Below, piece by piece: positions 26,280-34,982 of a stretch of DNA of 64,000 nucleotides. The notes below the pieces were generated by a model that searched no databases, was not told where the DNA came from, and saw only the letters and a program-made list of their open reading frames with translations. How positions within the stretch are numbered: the first letter of the stretch is position 1; each line of letters starts with the position of its first letter. Made by a program: the position numbers and the translations under genes. This DNA is from an uncultured Alistipes sp. (GTDB lineage: Bacteria > Bacteroidota > Bacteroidia > Bacteroidales > Rikenellaceae): NCBI GenBank assembly GCA_904502285.1, contig CAJGEC010000003.1:34788-98787 (forward strand). Direction: 5' to 3'.

Positions 26280-26747
26280 ATGACATCGCAATACGACGAC
26301 AACTACACCCCATACGATGACGAGCGCATCAAGCGCGAAGTCATAATCATCGACGAGGAGGATAACCAAGAGCCTATCCCATCAGAGGAGGACGAGGAGG
26401 AGATCCCCTTTGCCGATGAGAACGAGACACACAACACCGACACTAATACGGCGTGGATGATGTTCACATCGGGACGAATGCTTACCGATAGCACCCTCTC
26501 GTTCCGCTACTTCGTCACCATCGCTATAATGTGCTTCTTGAGTATCTTCCTGACGTTTATGTCGCTCAACGCCAACCGTGAGTACCGCCAACGAGAGCAG
26601 TATGCCTCGGTACTCCACGAGCGCTCGGTACTTAAGGAGGAGGAGCGCTACAGCCTCTCGTCGAAGAGCGTAGTGACAAAACGCTTAGAACAGCACGGCA
26701 TAAAATTAATAGACCTCACCAAAGAGAGTCGATTATTGGATAAGTAG
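26280..26747 (+). CDS. ftsL: FtsL-like cell-division protein
   Basis: The protein has 155 residues. A strongly acidic N-terminus (~1-60) is followed by one membrane helix (~80-100) and a C-terminal coiled-coil-like segment with KLIDLTKES. It lies exactly where ftsL lies, between rsmH and ftsI, and has the bitopic layout of FtsL, which bridges FtsQ/FtsB and the FtsWI pair at the septum. Sequence conservation is low, so the call rests mainly on position and topology. Confidence 0.82.
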   Translation: MTSQYDDNYTPYDDERIKREVIIIDEEDNQEPIPSEEDEEEIPFADENETHNTDTNTAWMMFTSGRMLTDSTLSFRYFVTIAIMCFLSIFLTFMSLNANREYRQREQYASVLHERSVLKEEERYSLSSKSVVTKRLEQHGIKLIDLTKESRLLDK

Positions 26748-26748
26748 G

Positions 26749-29067
26749 ATGGCAAACAGCAAACACGACATAAAGAGCAGTACGACTCGACCACGTACCC
26801 TGCGCCACGATATCGTCTCGCGCATCAAGTCGTTGTACGTTATATTCATCATAAGCGCACTCTGCATCATCGCACGACTGGCGTGGATTATCTTCATCAG
26901 CCCCTCGGTGCGACACAATGCCGAGGTTATGAACGATGGCATCTACCACTTCACGGATGTTGAGGCACACCGTGGCACAATCTTCTCGCGCGACGGAGAG
27001 CCTCTGGCCATATCGAGCCTTCGCTACAACGTATTCCTCGACTTCGGCTCGGAGGGTATGGTGGATGCCGAGGAGAAGGCATACCAAAAAAATGTTGATT
27101 CACTCTCAAAACTCCTCGCTGCGCACTTCAACCAGGCCGATGCCGAGCAGAACAACTACAAATATATCCCTGCCTCGGAGTATCGCCGCATACTACTCTC
27201 GGAGCGAACACGTGAGGGTACGAAAAAGCGCTCATTCCAGATTATGCCACGCACCATCACCATCGACGAGTGGAATATGATGAAGCGTACCTACCCCATC
27301 TTCAATGGTAATATGGGTTACGTATTTAGCTCCCAGGCCCAGGATAAGCGCCTCTACCCTTCAGGAGATATCGCCCGACAGACCATCGGTCGCTACGGCA
27401 CCATCGTCGTAAACGACAAGGAGGTCGCTGGAACGGGTATCGAGCTTATGTACAACGACTGGCTGGCAGGTAGCAATGGTAAGTACAAGGAGCAGTGGAT
27501 AGCCCACGGCTTCTGGTCGAGAGTTGATGATAGCGAAAATGTGGATGTCGTCAATGGAGCTAATGTCATCACCACCCTTGATGCAGGTCTACAGCGTGTG
27601 GCCCACGAGCGTCTCGACTCGGCACTACGACGCTACGACGCATCGTTTGGTGTGGCAATAGCTATGGAGGTAAAGACTGGTAACGTGCTATGTATGGTGA
27701 GCCTCGGTGCTACGAAGGAGCGTGGCACAACCTATAGCGAGAGGGTCTTCAACCACGCCCTCAAGACCCGTATCTGCCCCGGCTCGACGATGAAACTAAC
27801 CTCAGCAATGGCACTCTTGGAGTTGGCCGACTTCGACCTCAACTCTATGATTAATACCGAGCACTCGAAGCCTCGTAATTCCGTAAGGATTGGAGCTGTG
27901 GATGTGGAAGATACCCACGATGTGGCAGGCGCTGAGAGCGATGGTTATGTATCATTGAAAAATGCCTTTGCCCACTCCTCGAATGTCTACTTCGCCAAGG
28001 GTATCTACAACGCCTTCAAGGATGACCCTAAGCGATATACCGACTTCTTGGCCAGCCTCCGCTTCAACGACTTTGTCGGTCTGGAAGCCTATGGCGAGCG
28101 CGTGGGATTGCTCCCTATGGCCGATAGTCCCGATTGGAAGCCTGGCGGTGGTGCAGGAATCCGCCTTCCTCGTATGGCATACGGCTATGAGGTTGAGTTA
28201 CCTCCAATCCATATGCTTGCGCTCTATAATGGCGTAGCAAATGAGGGCCGTATGGTCGCCCCACGACTCGTGGACCGCATAGAGCGCGACGGCGAGGTCT
28301 TGGAGCGTATGCCCGTAGTAACCCTCGTAGACCGTATGTGTTCGAAGAGCACCTTGGCACAACTCGACAGCTGCCTTGCTGCAGCATCCCACCAGACCAA
28401 GAATATTTTTAGGGGTCTTGCTACACCATTCGGTTGCAAGACGGGTACGGCACAGGTTTGGTCCACCTTCATCTCGGAGAGCGACAAGGACAAGGTACAG
28501 ATGAGCAACGGTATGAACTTCAAGGAGGACAAATATTACTATGGCTCAATCGTCTGCACACTCCCTCAGGAGGACCCACAATATACCATCCTCGTAGGAG
28601 TGTGTAAGCAGGTGACCCCCTCGAATAGTGTATACTACGGTATCGACCTTGCAGGCCCAGTGGCATCAGCCATTATGGAGTACCTCTATTCCACCGACCA
28701 CTCACTGCACTCGTTGGTTGAGGAGCCAGAGGTGAAGTACTCGCCCGTGAACATCAAGCCCGGAGAGACTGCCTCGGTGGAGTGCATCACAGAACTTACG
28801 CCCGAGTGCGATAGCAAGGAGGCTGGCGACAAGTGGAGCAACGTCTCTATCGACGAGAGTGGCAAGGCGACCCTCAGTAGCATAGATATTGAGAGTGGCG
28901 TAGTGCCAAATGTCAAGGGGATGGGTCTCACCGACGCCCTCTACCTCTTGGAGCGTGCGGGACTGACCGTAACACACACAGGTAGTGGCAGGGTCAAGAG
29001 TCAGGATATACCTGCAGGACGAAAAGCAACCCCAAATATGAAGATTCATCTCATCTTAGAGAGATAG
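26749..29067 (+). CDS. ftsI: Penicillin-binding protein, septal transpeptidase with PASTA domain
   Basis: The protein has 772 residues. There is one N-terminal membrane helix (~27-48) and a dimerisation domain. The transpeptidase domain has catalytic Ser346 in CPGSTMK, SSN in AHSSNVYF and KTG at ~564 in GCKTGTAQ. A single C-terminal PASTA domain (~705-772, starting VPNVKGMGL) is typical for Bacteroidetes FtsI. It cross-links septal peptidoglycan together with FtsW. The ATG is one base after the ftsL stop. Confidence 0.95.
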   Translation: MANSKHDIKSSTTRPRTLRHDIVSRIKSLYVIFIISALCIIARLAWIIFISPSVRHNAEVMNDGIYHFTDVEAHRGTIFSRDGEPLAISSLRYNVFLDFGSEGMVDAEEKAYQKNVDSLSKLLAAHFNQADAEQNNYKYIPASEYRRILLSERTREGTKKRSFQIMPRTITIDEWNMMKRTYPIFNGNMGYVFSSQAQDKRLYPSGDIARQTIGRYGTIVVNDKEVAGTGIELMYNDWLAGSNGKYKEQWIAHGFWSRVDDSENVDVVNGANVITTLDAGLQRVAHERLDSALRRYDASFGVAIAMEVKTGNVLCMVSLGATKERGTTYSERVFNHALKTRICPGSTMKLTSAMALLELADFDLNSMINTEHSKPRNSVRIGAVDVEDTHDVAGAESDGYVSLKNAFAHSSNVYFAKGIYNAFKDDPKRYTDFLASLRFNDFVGLEAYGERVGLLPMADSPDWKPGGGAGIRLPRMAYGYEVELPPIHMLALYNGVANEGRMVAPRLVDRIERDGEVLERMPVVTLVDRMCSKSTLAQLDSCLAAASHQTKNIFRGLATPFGCKTGTAQVWSTFISESDKDKVQMSNGMNFKEDKYYYGSIVCTLPQEDPQYTILVGVCKQVTPSNSVYYGIDLAGPVASAIMEYLYSTDHSLHSLVEEPEVKYSPVNIKPGETASVECITELTPECDSKEAGDKWSNVSIDESGKATLSSIDIESGVVPNVKGMGLTDALYLLERAGLTVTHTGSGRVKSQDIPAGRKATPNMKIHLILER

Positions 29068-29088
29068 AAACATATAGCACAAACAGAT

Positions 29089-30552
29089 ATGAAACAACTG
29101 AACTTACTGCTCGCCAATGTTCGAGCAATAGAGATACACAACAACCATAACGCTGAGGTTGTATCACTCACCTACGACTCTCGTAGTGTGGAGAGAGGCG
29201 CCCTCTTCTTCGCTGTGCGTGGCACACAGAGCGATGGTCACAACTACATCGCCTCGGCCATAGAGCGAGGTGCTACCGCCATCGTGTGTGAGCAACTACC
29301 CCAGCAACTCAACGATGCGGTCTGCTATGTCGTTGTAGAGGATAGCAATATCGCTATGGCACACATAGCCTCGACATTCTACGACAACCCTTCGAAGGAG
29401 TTGCGCCTTGTGGGTGTCACTGGCACCAACGGCAAGACCACCACGGCGACACTCCTCTACGACATGTTTATGGCGATGGGCTACAAGGCGGGACTTATCT
29501 CGACGGTTATCTACCGCATTGGCCAGCGTAGCATAGCCTCGACACACACCACCCCCGACGCAATTCGTCTCAACCAGATGATGCGCCAGATGGTGGATGA
29601 GGGTTGCGACTACTGCTTTATGGAGGTGTCGTCACACGCCGCAGCACAGCACCGCATCGAGGGTCTGCACTTCGTGGGCGCACTCTTCACAAACCTTACC
29701 CACGACCACCTCGACTACCACGGCACATACAAGGAGTATATCAATGCCAAGAAGTCATTTTTCGACCGCCTCGACAAGGGGGCTTGGGCCGTGGTAAATG
29801 GCGACGACCGCAATGGCGAGGTGATGCTCCAGAACTGCAAGGCGAAGGGCTACCGCCTCTCTCTTCGCTCGATGGCCGACTACCGCACAAAGATTGTGGA
29901 GATGCACCCCGACGGTATGCTACTCCTTATCGACGGTCAGGAGTTATGGGTGAAGTTCACGGGTCGTTTCAATGCCTACAACCTAACCACCGTATATGCC
30001 GCAGCGACACTCTTGGGGATCGACAGACTTGAGGTACTAACCACCCTCTCGCAACTTACCCCCGTGGCAGGTCGTTTCGAGACCATCGTTGCCGATGACC
30101 AGACGATGGCCATTGTGGATTATGCTCACACGCCTGATGCCTTGGAGAATGTGCTTCAGACAATAGAGGAGGTGCGTCAAGATCAGCAACGCCTCATAGT
30201 CGTATGTGGTTGTGGAGGTGACCGCGACAAGACGAAGCGTCCAGAGATGGCAGCCATAGCAACGAAGTATGCCACAACGGCAATCTTCACATCCGACAAC
30301 CCTCGCACAGAGTCTGCCGAGGCCATCCTCGACGATATGGTACAGGGCGTGGAGGGAGCCAAAAACTGGCTACGCATAACCGACCGTCGTGAGGCGATAC
30401 ACACCGCTACGATGTTGGCACAACCCAAAGATATAATCCTTGTCGCAGGCAAGGGTCACGAGGATTACCAGATTATCGGCACCGAGAAGCACCATTTCGA
30501 CGACCGCGAGGAGGTACGCAACGCCTTCAACCAGACACACAACAACAGATAA
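29089..30552 (+). CDS. murE: UDP-MurNAc-tripeptide synthetase (meso-DAP adding)
   Basis: The protein has 487 residues. The ATP loop GVTGTNGKTTTATLL lies at ~108-122. The DNPR motif (SDNPRTE, ~402-408) marks enzymes that add meso-diaminopimelate rather than lysine. It is the third amino-acid addition step of the peptidoglycan precursor, in the cytoplasm. It lies 21 bp after ftsI in the same operon. Confidence 0.96.
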   Translation: MKQLNLLLANVRAIEIHNNHNAEVVSLTYDSRSVERGALFFAVRGTQSDGHNYIASAIERGATAIVCEQLPQQLNDAVCYVVVEDSNIAMAHIASTFYDNPSKELRLVGVTGTNGKTTTATLLYDMFMAMGYKAGLISTVIYRIGQRSIASTHTTPDAIRLNQMMRQMVDEGCDYCFMEVSSHAAAQHRIEGLHFVGALFTNLTHDHLDYHGTYKEYINAKKSFFDRLDKGAWAVVNGDDRNGEVMLQNCKAKGYRLSLRSMADYRTKIVEMHPDGMLLLIDGQELWVKFTGRFNAYNLTTVYAAATLLGIDRLEVLTTLSQLTPVAGRFETIVADDQTMAIVDYAHTPDALENVLQTIEEVRQDQQRLIVVCGCGGDRDKTKRPEMAAIATKYATTAIFTSDNPRTESAEAILDDMVQGVEGAKNWLRITDRREAIHTATMLAQPKDIILVAGKGHEDYQIIGTEKHHFDDREEVRNAFNQTHNNR

Positions 30553-30576
30553 CCCACCATAGAACAATAGACTACT

Positions 30577-31875
30577 ATGATTTACAAACTTTTTGAGCAT
30601 CTCAACAACACCACCGACTGGCCAGGTATGCGCATAGTCGAGTATATCTCGTTCCGCTCGGCAGCAGCGATAATACTCTCGTTGCTCATCTCCATATTCT
30701 TTGGCAAGCGTATAATCACCTTTCTCAAGAACAAGCAGATTGGCGAGGAGATTCGTGATCTCGGCCTTGTGGGCCAACTTAGCAAGAGGGGTACTCCAAC
30801 GATGGGAGGTATCATCATCATCTTAGCGGTGTTGCTCCCCGTACTTCTATTTGGCGACCTCAACAACGTCTATATCCAATTGATGCTCATCTCTACAATA
30901 TGGCTCGGCTTCATCGGTGGTTTGGACGACTACATCAAGGTCTTCCGCCACAACAAGGATGGTCTCAAGGGTCGCTTCAAGATTGTCGGTCAGGTGGGCT
31001 TAGGTATCATCGTAGGTACGACTATGTGGGCATCTGAAGATATCGTTATCCACGAGAAGATCTTCGAGACCAAGCAGTATCATATCACCGACATTCAGAC
31101 GGGCGACGTAGTAAGTAGCTATGTCGATAAGCAAATTATTAGCACCATTCCAGAGAAGACCACAAAGACATCTATCCCCTTCCTCAAAGATACGATGCTC
31201 GACTATAAGGTACTCACTGGTGGTAACGACATTGCCGCGTGGATTCTCTATATGATTGTCGCCATCTTCGTAATCACGGCCGTCTCAAATGGTGCAAACC
31301 TCACGGATGGCCTCGATGGATTGCTCACGGGAGTCTCGGTGCCTATAGTCCTGGTACTGGGCATCTTGGCATACCTATCGGGACACATCATCTACTCGGA
31401 CTACCTCAACATTATGTATATCCCGAATAGTGGTGAGTTGATAGTCTTCGCAGCGGCCTTCGCAGGTGCTCTCATCGGATTTTTATGGTACAACGCCTTT
31501 CCAGCTCAGATATTTATGGGCGATACTGGTTCCTTGACCATCGGTGGCATCATCGCAGTCTTTGCTCTGTGCATCCGCAAGGAGTTGCTTCTTCCACTGC
31601 TCTGCGGTATCTTCTTAGTCGAGGCACTCTCGGTAATGGTTCAAGTCGGCTACTTCAAATATACGAAGAGAAAGTATGGCGAGGGTAGGCGCATCCTGCT
31701 GATGTCACCCCTGCACCACCACTACCAGAAGCGTGCGACCTTGGGCATCGACACCTCGAAGGATAAGATTGTGGAGTGCGAGATTTCGAAGTACGAGAAT
31801 AAGATTACCATCCGCTTCATCATCATCTCATTGCTCCTTGCGGCACTCACACTTGTAACACTTAAGATTCAGTAA
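30577..31875 (+). CDS. mraY: Phospho-MurNAc-pentapeptide transferase
   Basis: The protein has 432 residues, longer than the ~360 of E. coli because of an insert around residues 150-210 common in Bacteroidetes. About ten membrane helices are present. Family blocks are KRGTPTMGGI, FIGGLDDYIK, NLTDGLDGL, MGDTGSL and the HHHYQK cluster. It makes lipid I on undecaprenyl phosphate at the inner membrane. Confidence 0.97.
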   Translation: MIYKLFEHLNNTTDWPGMRIVEYISFRSAAAIILSLLISIFFGKRIITFLKNKQIGEEIRDLGLVGQLSKRGTPTMGGIIIILAVLLPVLLFGDLNNVYIQLMLISTIWLGFIGGLDDYIKVFRHNKDGLKGRFKIVGQVGLGIIVGTTMWASEDIVIHEKIFETKQYHITDIQTGDVVSSYVDKQIISTIPEKTTKTSIPFLKDTMLDYKVLTGGNDIAAWILYMIVAIFVITAVSNGANLTDGLDGLLTGVSVPIVLVLGILAYLSGHIIYSDYLNIMYIPNSGELIVFAAAFAGALIGFLWYNAFPAQIFMGDTGSLTIGGIIAVFALCIRKELLLPLLCGIFLVEALSVMVQVGYFKYTKRKYGEGRRILLMSPLHHHYQKRATLGIDTSKDKIVECEISKYENKITIRFIIISLLLAALTLVTLKIQ

Positions 31876-31897
31876 CAACATTAACAGAAGAGTATAT

Positions 31898-33265
31898 ATG
31901 AAACGAAAGATAGCAGTTTTAGGTGGTGGCATCTCTGGCTACGGCTCAGCAATCCTTGCCAAGAAGAAGGGTTTCGATGTCTTCCTCTCGGATATGGGCA
32001 AGATAGCCCCTAAGTTCCGTGAGCGTCTCGACGAGTGGAACGTGGAGTATGAGGAGGGACAGCACACCGAGGAGCGCATCTTGGATGCTAACGAGGTGAT
32101 TAAATCCCCTGGCATCCCCGACAAGGCCCCTATCGTGCAGAAGATTCTTGAGCGTGGCATCCCCGTAATCTCGGAGATAGAGTTCGCAGCCCGTTACAAG
32201 GGTGTGGCAAAGACCATCTGCATCACTGGCTCGAATGGTAAGACGACCACCACATCACTCATCTACAAGATTATGAGCGACGCTGGTCGCAAGGTATCGC
32301 TCGGTGGCAACATCGGCGAGAGCTTCGCCTACTCCATCGCCACGGAGAAGTACTTCTGGCACGTCTTGGAGCTTAGCTCCTTCCAGTTGGACGGTTGCTT
32401 CAAGTTCCGCGCCGACATCGGCGTATTGATGAACATCACTCCCGACCACCTCGACCGCTACGACTATAAATTGGAGAACTACGCCCGCTCGAAGATGCGC
32501 ATCACGCAGAATCAGACTACGGACGATTGCTTCATCTACTCTGCCGACGACGACACTACACAGCAGATGCTCTCGGAGATGGACGACAACCTTCGCGCAC
32601 GTCAGTTGCCCTTCGCCATCAACACAGCCATTGCGAGTGGCGATGGTGATGCCATCCTTGAGGGCCACACCTTCACCGCTACGGTAGGCCAAAAGAGTGT
32701 CACTATCGATACACGCAAGATGAAGATTGAGGGTATGCACAACATCTACAACGCTATGGCAGCGGCCTTGGCGACCTTGGCTGCGGGCATACCTCCGAAG
32801 TCTATCAAGCGCTCTATCTACGACTTCTCACCCGTGGAGCATCGTCTTGAGCCTGCGGGTAAGCAGAACGACATCGAGTGGGTGAATGACTCGAAGGCTA
32901 CCAACGTAGACTCTGTATGGTATGCCTTGGAGAGTATGAAGCGCCCAACGGTGTGGATAGCTGGTGGTACCGACAAGGGTAACGACTACACCCCTCTCAA
33001 GGAGTTCGCTCGTCGCAAGGTTAAGGCCCTGATTTGTATGGGCGTGGATAATGCCAAACTAAAGCGAGAGTTCGCAGGCATCGTTCCTGTAATCCACGAC
33101 TGCAACACCTTCGAGGAGGCTATGGCAACAGCAGCGAAGGAGGCAACCCCTGGAGATACGGTACTTCTTTCGCCTGCCTGTGCGAGCTTCGATCTCTTCA
33201 AGAACTACGAGGATAGAGGTCGTAAATTCAAGGAGTGGGTAGCAACCAACATATTGGAGCAGTAA
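31898..33265 (+). CDS. murD: UDP-MurNAc-L-alanine--D-glutamate ligase
   Basis: The protein has 455 residues. An N-terminal nucleotide fold VLGGGISGYGSA is followed by the ATP loop CITGSNGKTTTTSLI (~107-121), NITPDHLDRY, and the C-terminal EHRLEPAG and VNDSKATN. It adds D-glutamate to UDP-MurNAc-L-Ala in the cytoplasm. It is in order within the operon, between mraY and ftsW. Confidence 0.96.
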   Translation: MKRKIAVLGGGISGYGSAILAKKKGFDVFLSDMGKIAPKFRERLDEWNVEYEEGQHTEERILDANEVIKSPGIPDKAPIVQKILERGIPVISEIEFAARYKGVAKTICITGSNGKTTTTSLIYKIMSDAGRKVSLGGNIGESFAYSIATEKYFWHVLELSSFQLDGCFKFRADIGVLMNITPDHLDRYDYKLENYARSKMRITQNQTTDDCFIYSADDDTTQQMLSEMDDNLRARQLPFAINTAIASGDGDAILEGHTFTATVGQKSVTIDTRKMKIEGMHNIYNAMAAALATLAAGIPPKSIKRSIYDFSPVEHRLEPAGKQNDIEWVNDSKATNVDSVWYALESMKRPTVWIAGGTDKGNDYTPLKEFARRKVKALICMGVDNAKLKREFAGIVPVIHDCNTFEEAMATAAKEATPGDTVLLSPACASFDLFKNYEDRGRKFKEWVATNILEQ

Positions 33266-33268
33266 TCT

Positions 33269-34522
33269 ATGATTAAGCAAAACAACTCGTCACAAGCGGA
33301 TACTACCGAGGCTCTGAACCGCACCCCCATATTGGAGGGAGATCGCACAATGTGGATAATCTACGCTGTGCTTATCGTCGTGAGCATCCTTGTCGTCTAC
33401 TCATCGACAGCCAAGATGGTCTACGACGTCACCTCGTCGATGACCTCTACCGAGTCGCTCCGTATGCAGATAATGTTGATTATGGTAGCCTCGTTGCCCG
33501 TAGTATTCATTACCCACAAGATAAACCACACCTTCTATAATAAGATCACCCCTTGGGTCTTTTGGATATGTGTCGGTCTCACCCTTGCGACCTACTTCTT
33601 CGGAGAGTCCACCAATGGTGCAGCACGTTGGATAGCCATTGGCCCCGTAAAGATACAGCCCTCGGAGTTGCTGAAGATTAGCACTATCCTTATGCTTGCT
33701 CGCAATATGGAGGCGCGCCAGCGAAATATAGACCGCATAAAGCTACTCCCCACATCGTTCAAACTACGCTCTGCAGAGCAGATGCGCATCTTAAAGGAGA
33801 ATAGTTGGCCACTGCTTGGCCCTGTGGTGATATCGTGTGGCGTCATTGCCTTTGCACACGTGTCGTCGGCCCTCATCATCGGTATCGTGTCGATGCTTAT
33901 GCTATACATAGGACGAGTGAATTGGAGAGAGCTCTTGAAGGTATGCTTCGTCGGCGTTGCCGCTGCAGCACTCCTCTTCACCACCCTCTCGCTGGTGGGT
34001 ATAGGCCGTGGAGGTACTGCCTCCACACGTCTTGAGACCTGGATTACGGAGCTCTTCCTCACCGATGGCAAGAAGGAGCGCGTCTACGAACTCTCGGATA
34101 CCGACCGTGCAATGATTGCTATCCACGACGGAGGTATCATAGGCGATGGTGCAGGACATAGTGCTTCGCGCGCCATAGTTATCCACCCTGAAAGCGACTA
34201 CGCCTTCGCCTTCTTCTCGTCGGAGTATGGTGTTGTGGCAGCTATCGTGCTCATGTTGTTATACTTGTGGATAACCTTCCGCTCGATAGAGATTTGTAGG
34301 CGATGCACTACCCCATTCCCGACACTGCTGGCCGCAGGACTCGGCATATTGATAACGTGCCAGGCTCTGCTCCATATACTTGTGCAAGTGAACCTATTCC
34401 CTGAGACGGGTCAGACCCTTCCGCTGATATCACGCGGAGGCTCTTCGCTACTCTCTATGTCCCTGGCTATAGGTATGATTATAAGCATTAGCCGCACGGC
34501 AACCCCCATTTCAAAGGAATAA
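33269..34522 (+). CDS. ftsW: Septal peptidoglycan polymerase (SEDS family)
   Basis: The protein has 417 residues and ten predicted membrane helices after a polar N-terminus. The SEDS signature is intact: NGAARWIAIGPVKIQPSELLKI. Also present are AHVSSALIIG, FAFFSSEYG and the closing TLPLISRGGSSLL. It polymerises lipid II at the septum with FtsI. It starts 3 bp after murD, and here the division cluster stops. Confidence 0.96.
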   Translation: MIKQNNSSQADTTEALNRTPILEGDRTMWIIYAVLIVVSILVVYSSTAKMVYDVTSSMTSTESLRMQIMLIMVASLPVVFITHKINHTFYNKITPWVFWICVGLTLATYFFGESTNGAARWIAIGPVKIQPSELLKISTILMLARNMEARQRNIDRIKLLPTSFKLRSAEQMRILKENSWPLLGPVVISCGVIAFAHVSSALIIGIVSMLMLYIGRVNWRELLKVCFVGVAAAALLFTTLSLVGIGRGGTASTRLETWITELFLTDGKKERVYELSDTDRAMIAIHDGGIIGDGAGHSASRAIVIHPESDYAFAFFSSEYGVVAAIVLMLLYLWITFRSIEICRRCTTPFPTLLAAGLGILITCQALLHILVQVNLFPETGQTLPLISRGGSSLLSMSLAIGMIISISRTATPISKE

Positions 34523-34524
34523 CT

Positions 34525-34938
34525 ATGAGCGACATACGATTAGATAAATACCTCTGGGCAGTACGCGTCTTCAAGACCCGAAGCGACGCTGCCGACGCCA
34601 TACGCCAAAACCGCGTTATGGTGAACGACGCCTACGCCAAGCCCTCACGCGAGGTCAAAGTGGGCGATATGATTTCGGTGCGCAGGGAGCGAGTGACGTA
34701 TAGTTATAAGGTGCTGGACCTTGTGTCGAGTCGCCAGCCCGCCAAGAACGTGCCTCTCTACTGCCTGAACTGCACACCTCAGGAGGAGTTAGACAAACTC
34801 AACGTGCCTCACGAGACCATCTTCGTCTTCCGCGACCGTGGTACGGGTCGCCCCACGAAGAAGGAGCGCCGAGATATTGACGCCCTTATGGATGGGTTCT
34901 ACTTCGGTGACGAGGCCTTTGATGACGACGACGAATAG
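34525..34938 (+). CDS. S4-domain RNA-binding protein (HslR-like)
   Basis: The protein has 137 residues. The S4 domain (~3-65) begins IRLDKYLWAVRVFKTRSDA, the pattern of Hsp15/HslR, which binds stalled 50S subunits carrying peptidyl-tRNA. A basic GRPTKKERR tail and an acidic end follow. It starts 2 bp after ftsW, so it is probably co-translated with the division operon. Confidence 0.88.
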   Translation: MSDIRLDKYLWAVRVFKTRSDAADAIRQNRVMVNDAYAKPSREVKVGDMISVRRERVTYSYKVLDLVSSRQPAKNVPLYCLNCTPQEELDKLNVPHETIFVFRDRGTGRPTKKERRDIDALMDGFYFGDEAFDDDDE

Positions 34939-34982
34939 AAAAAACATATAGACGATAATAAATTAAATTAACCTAACAAACT

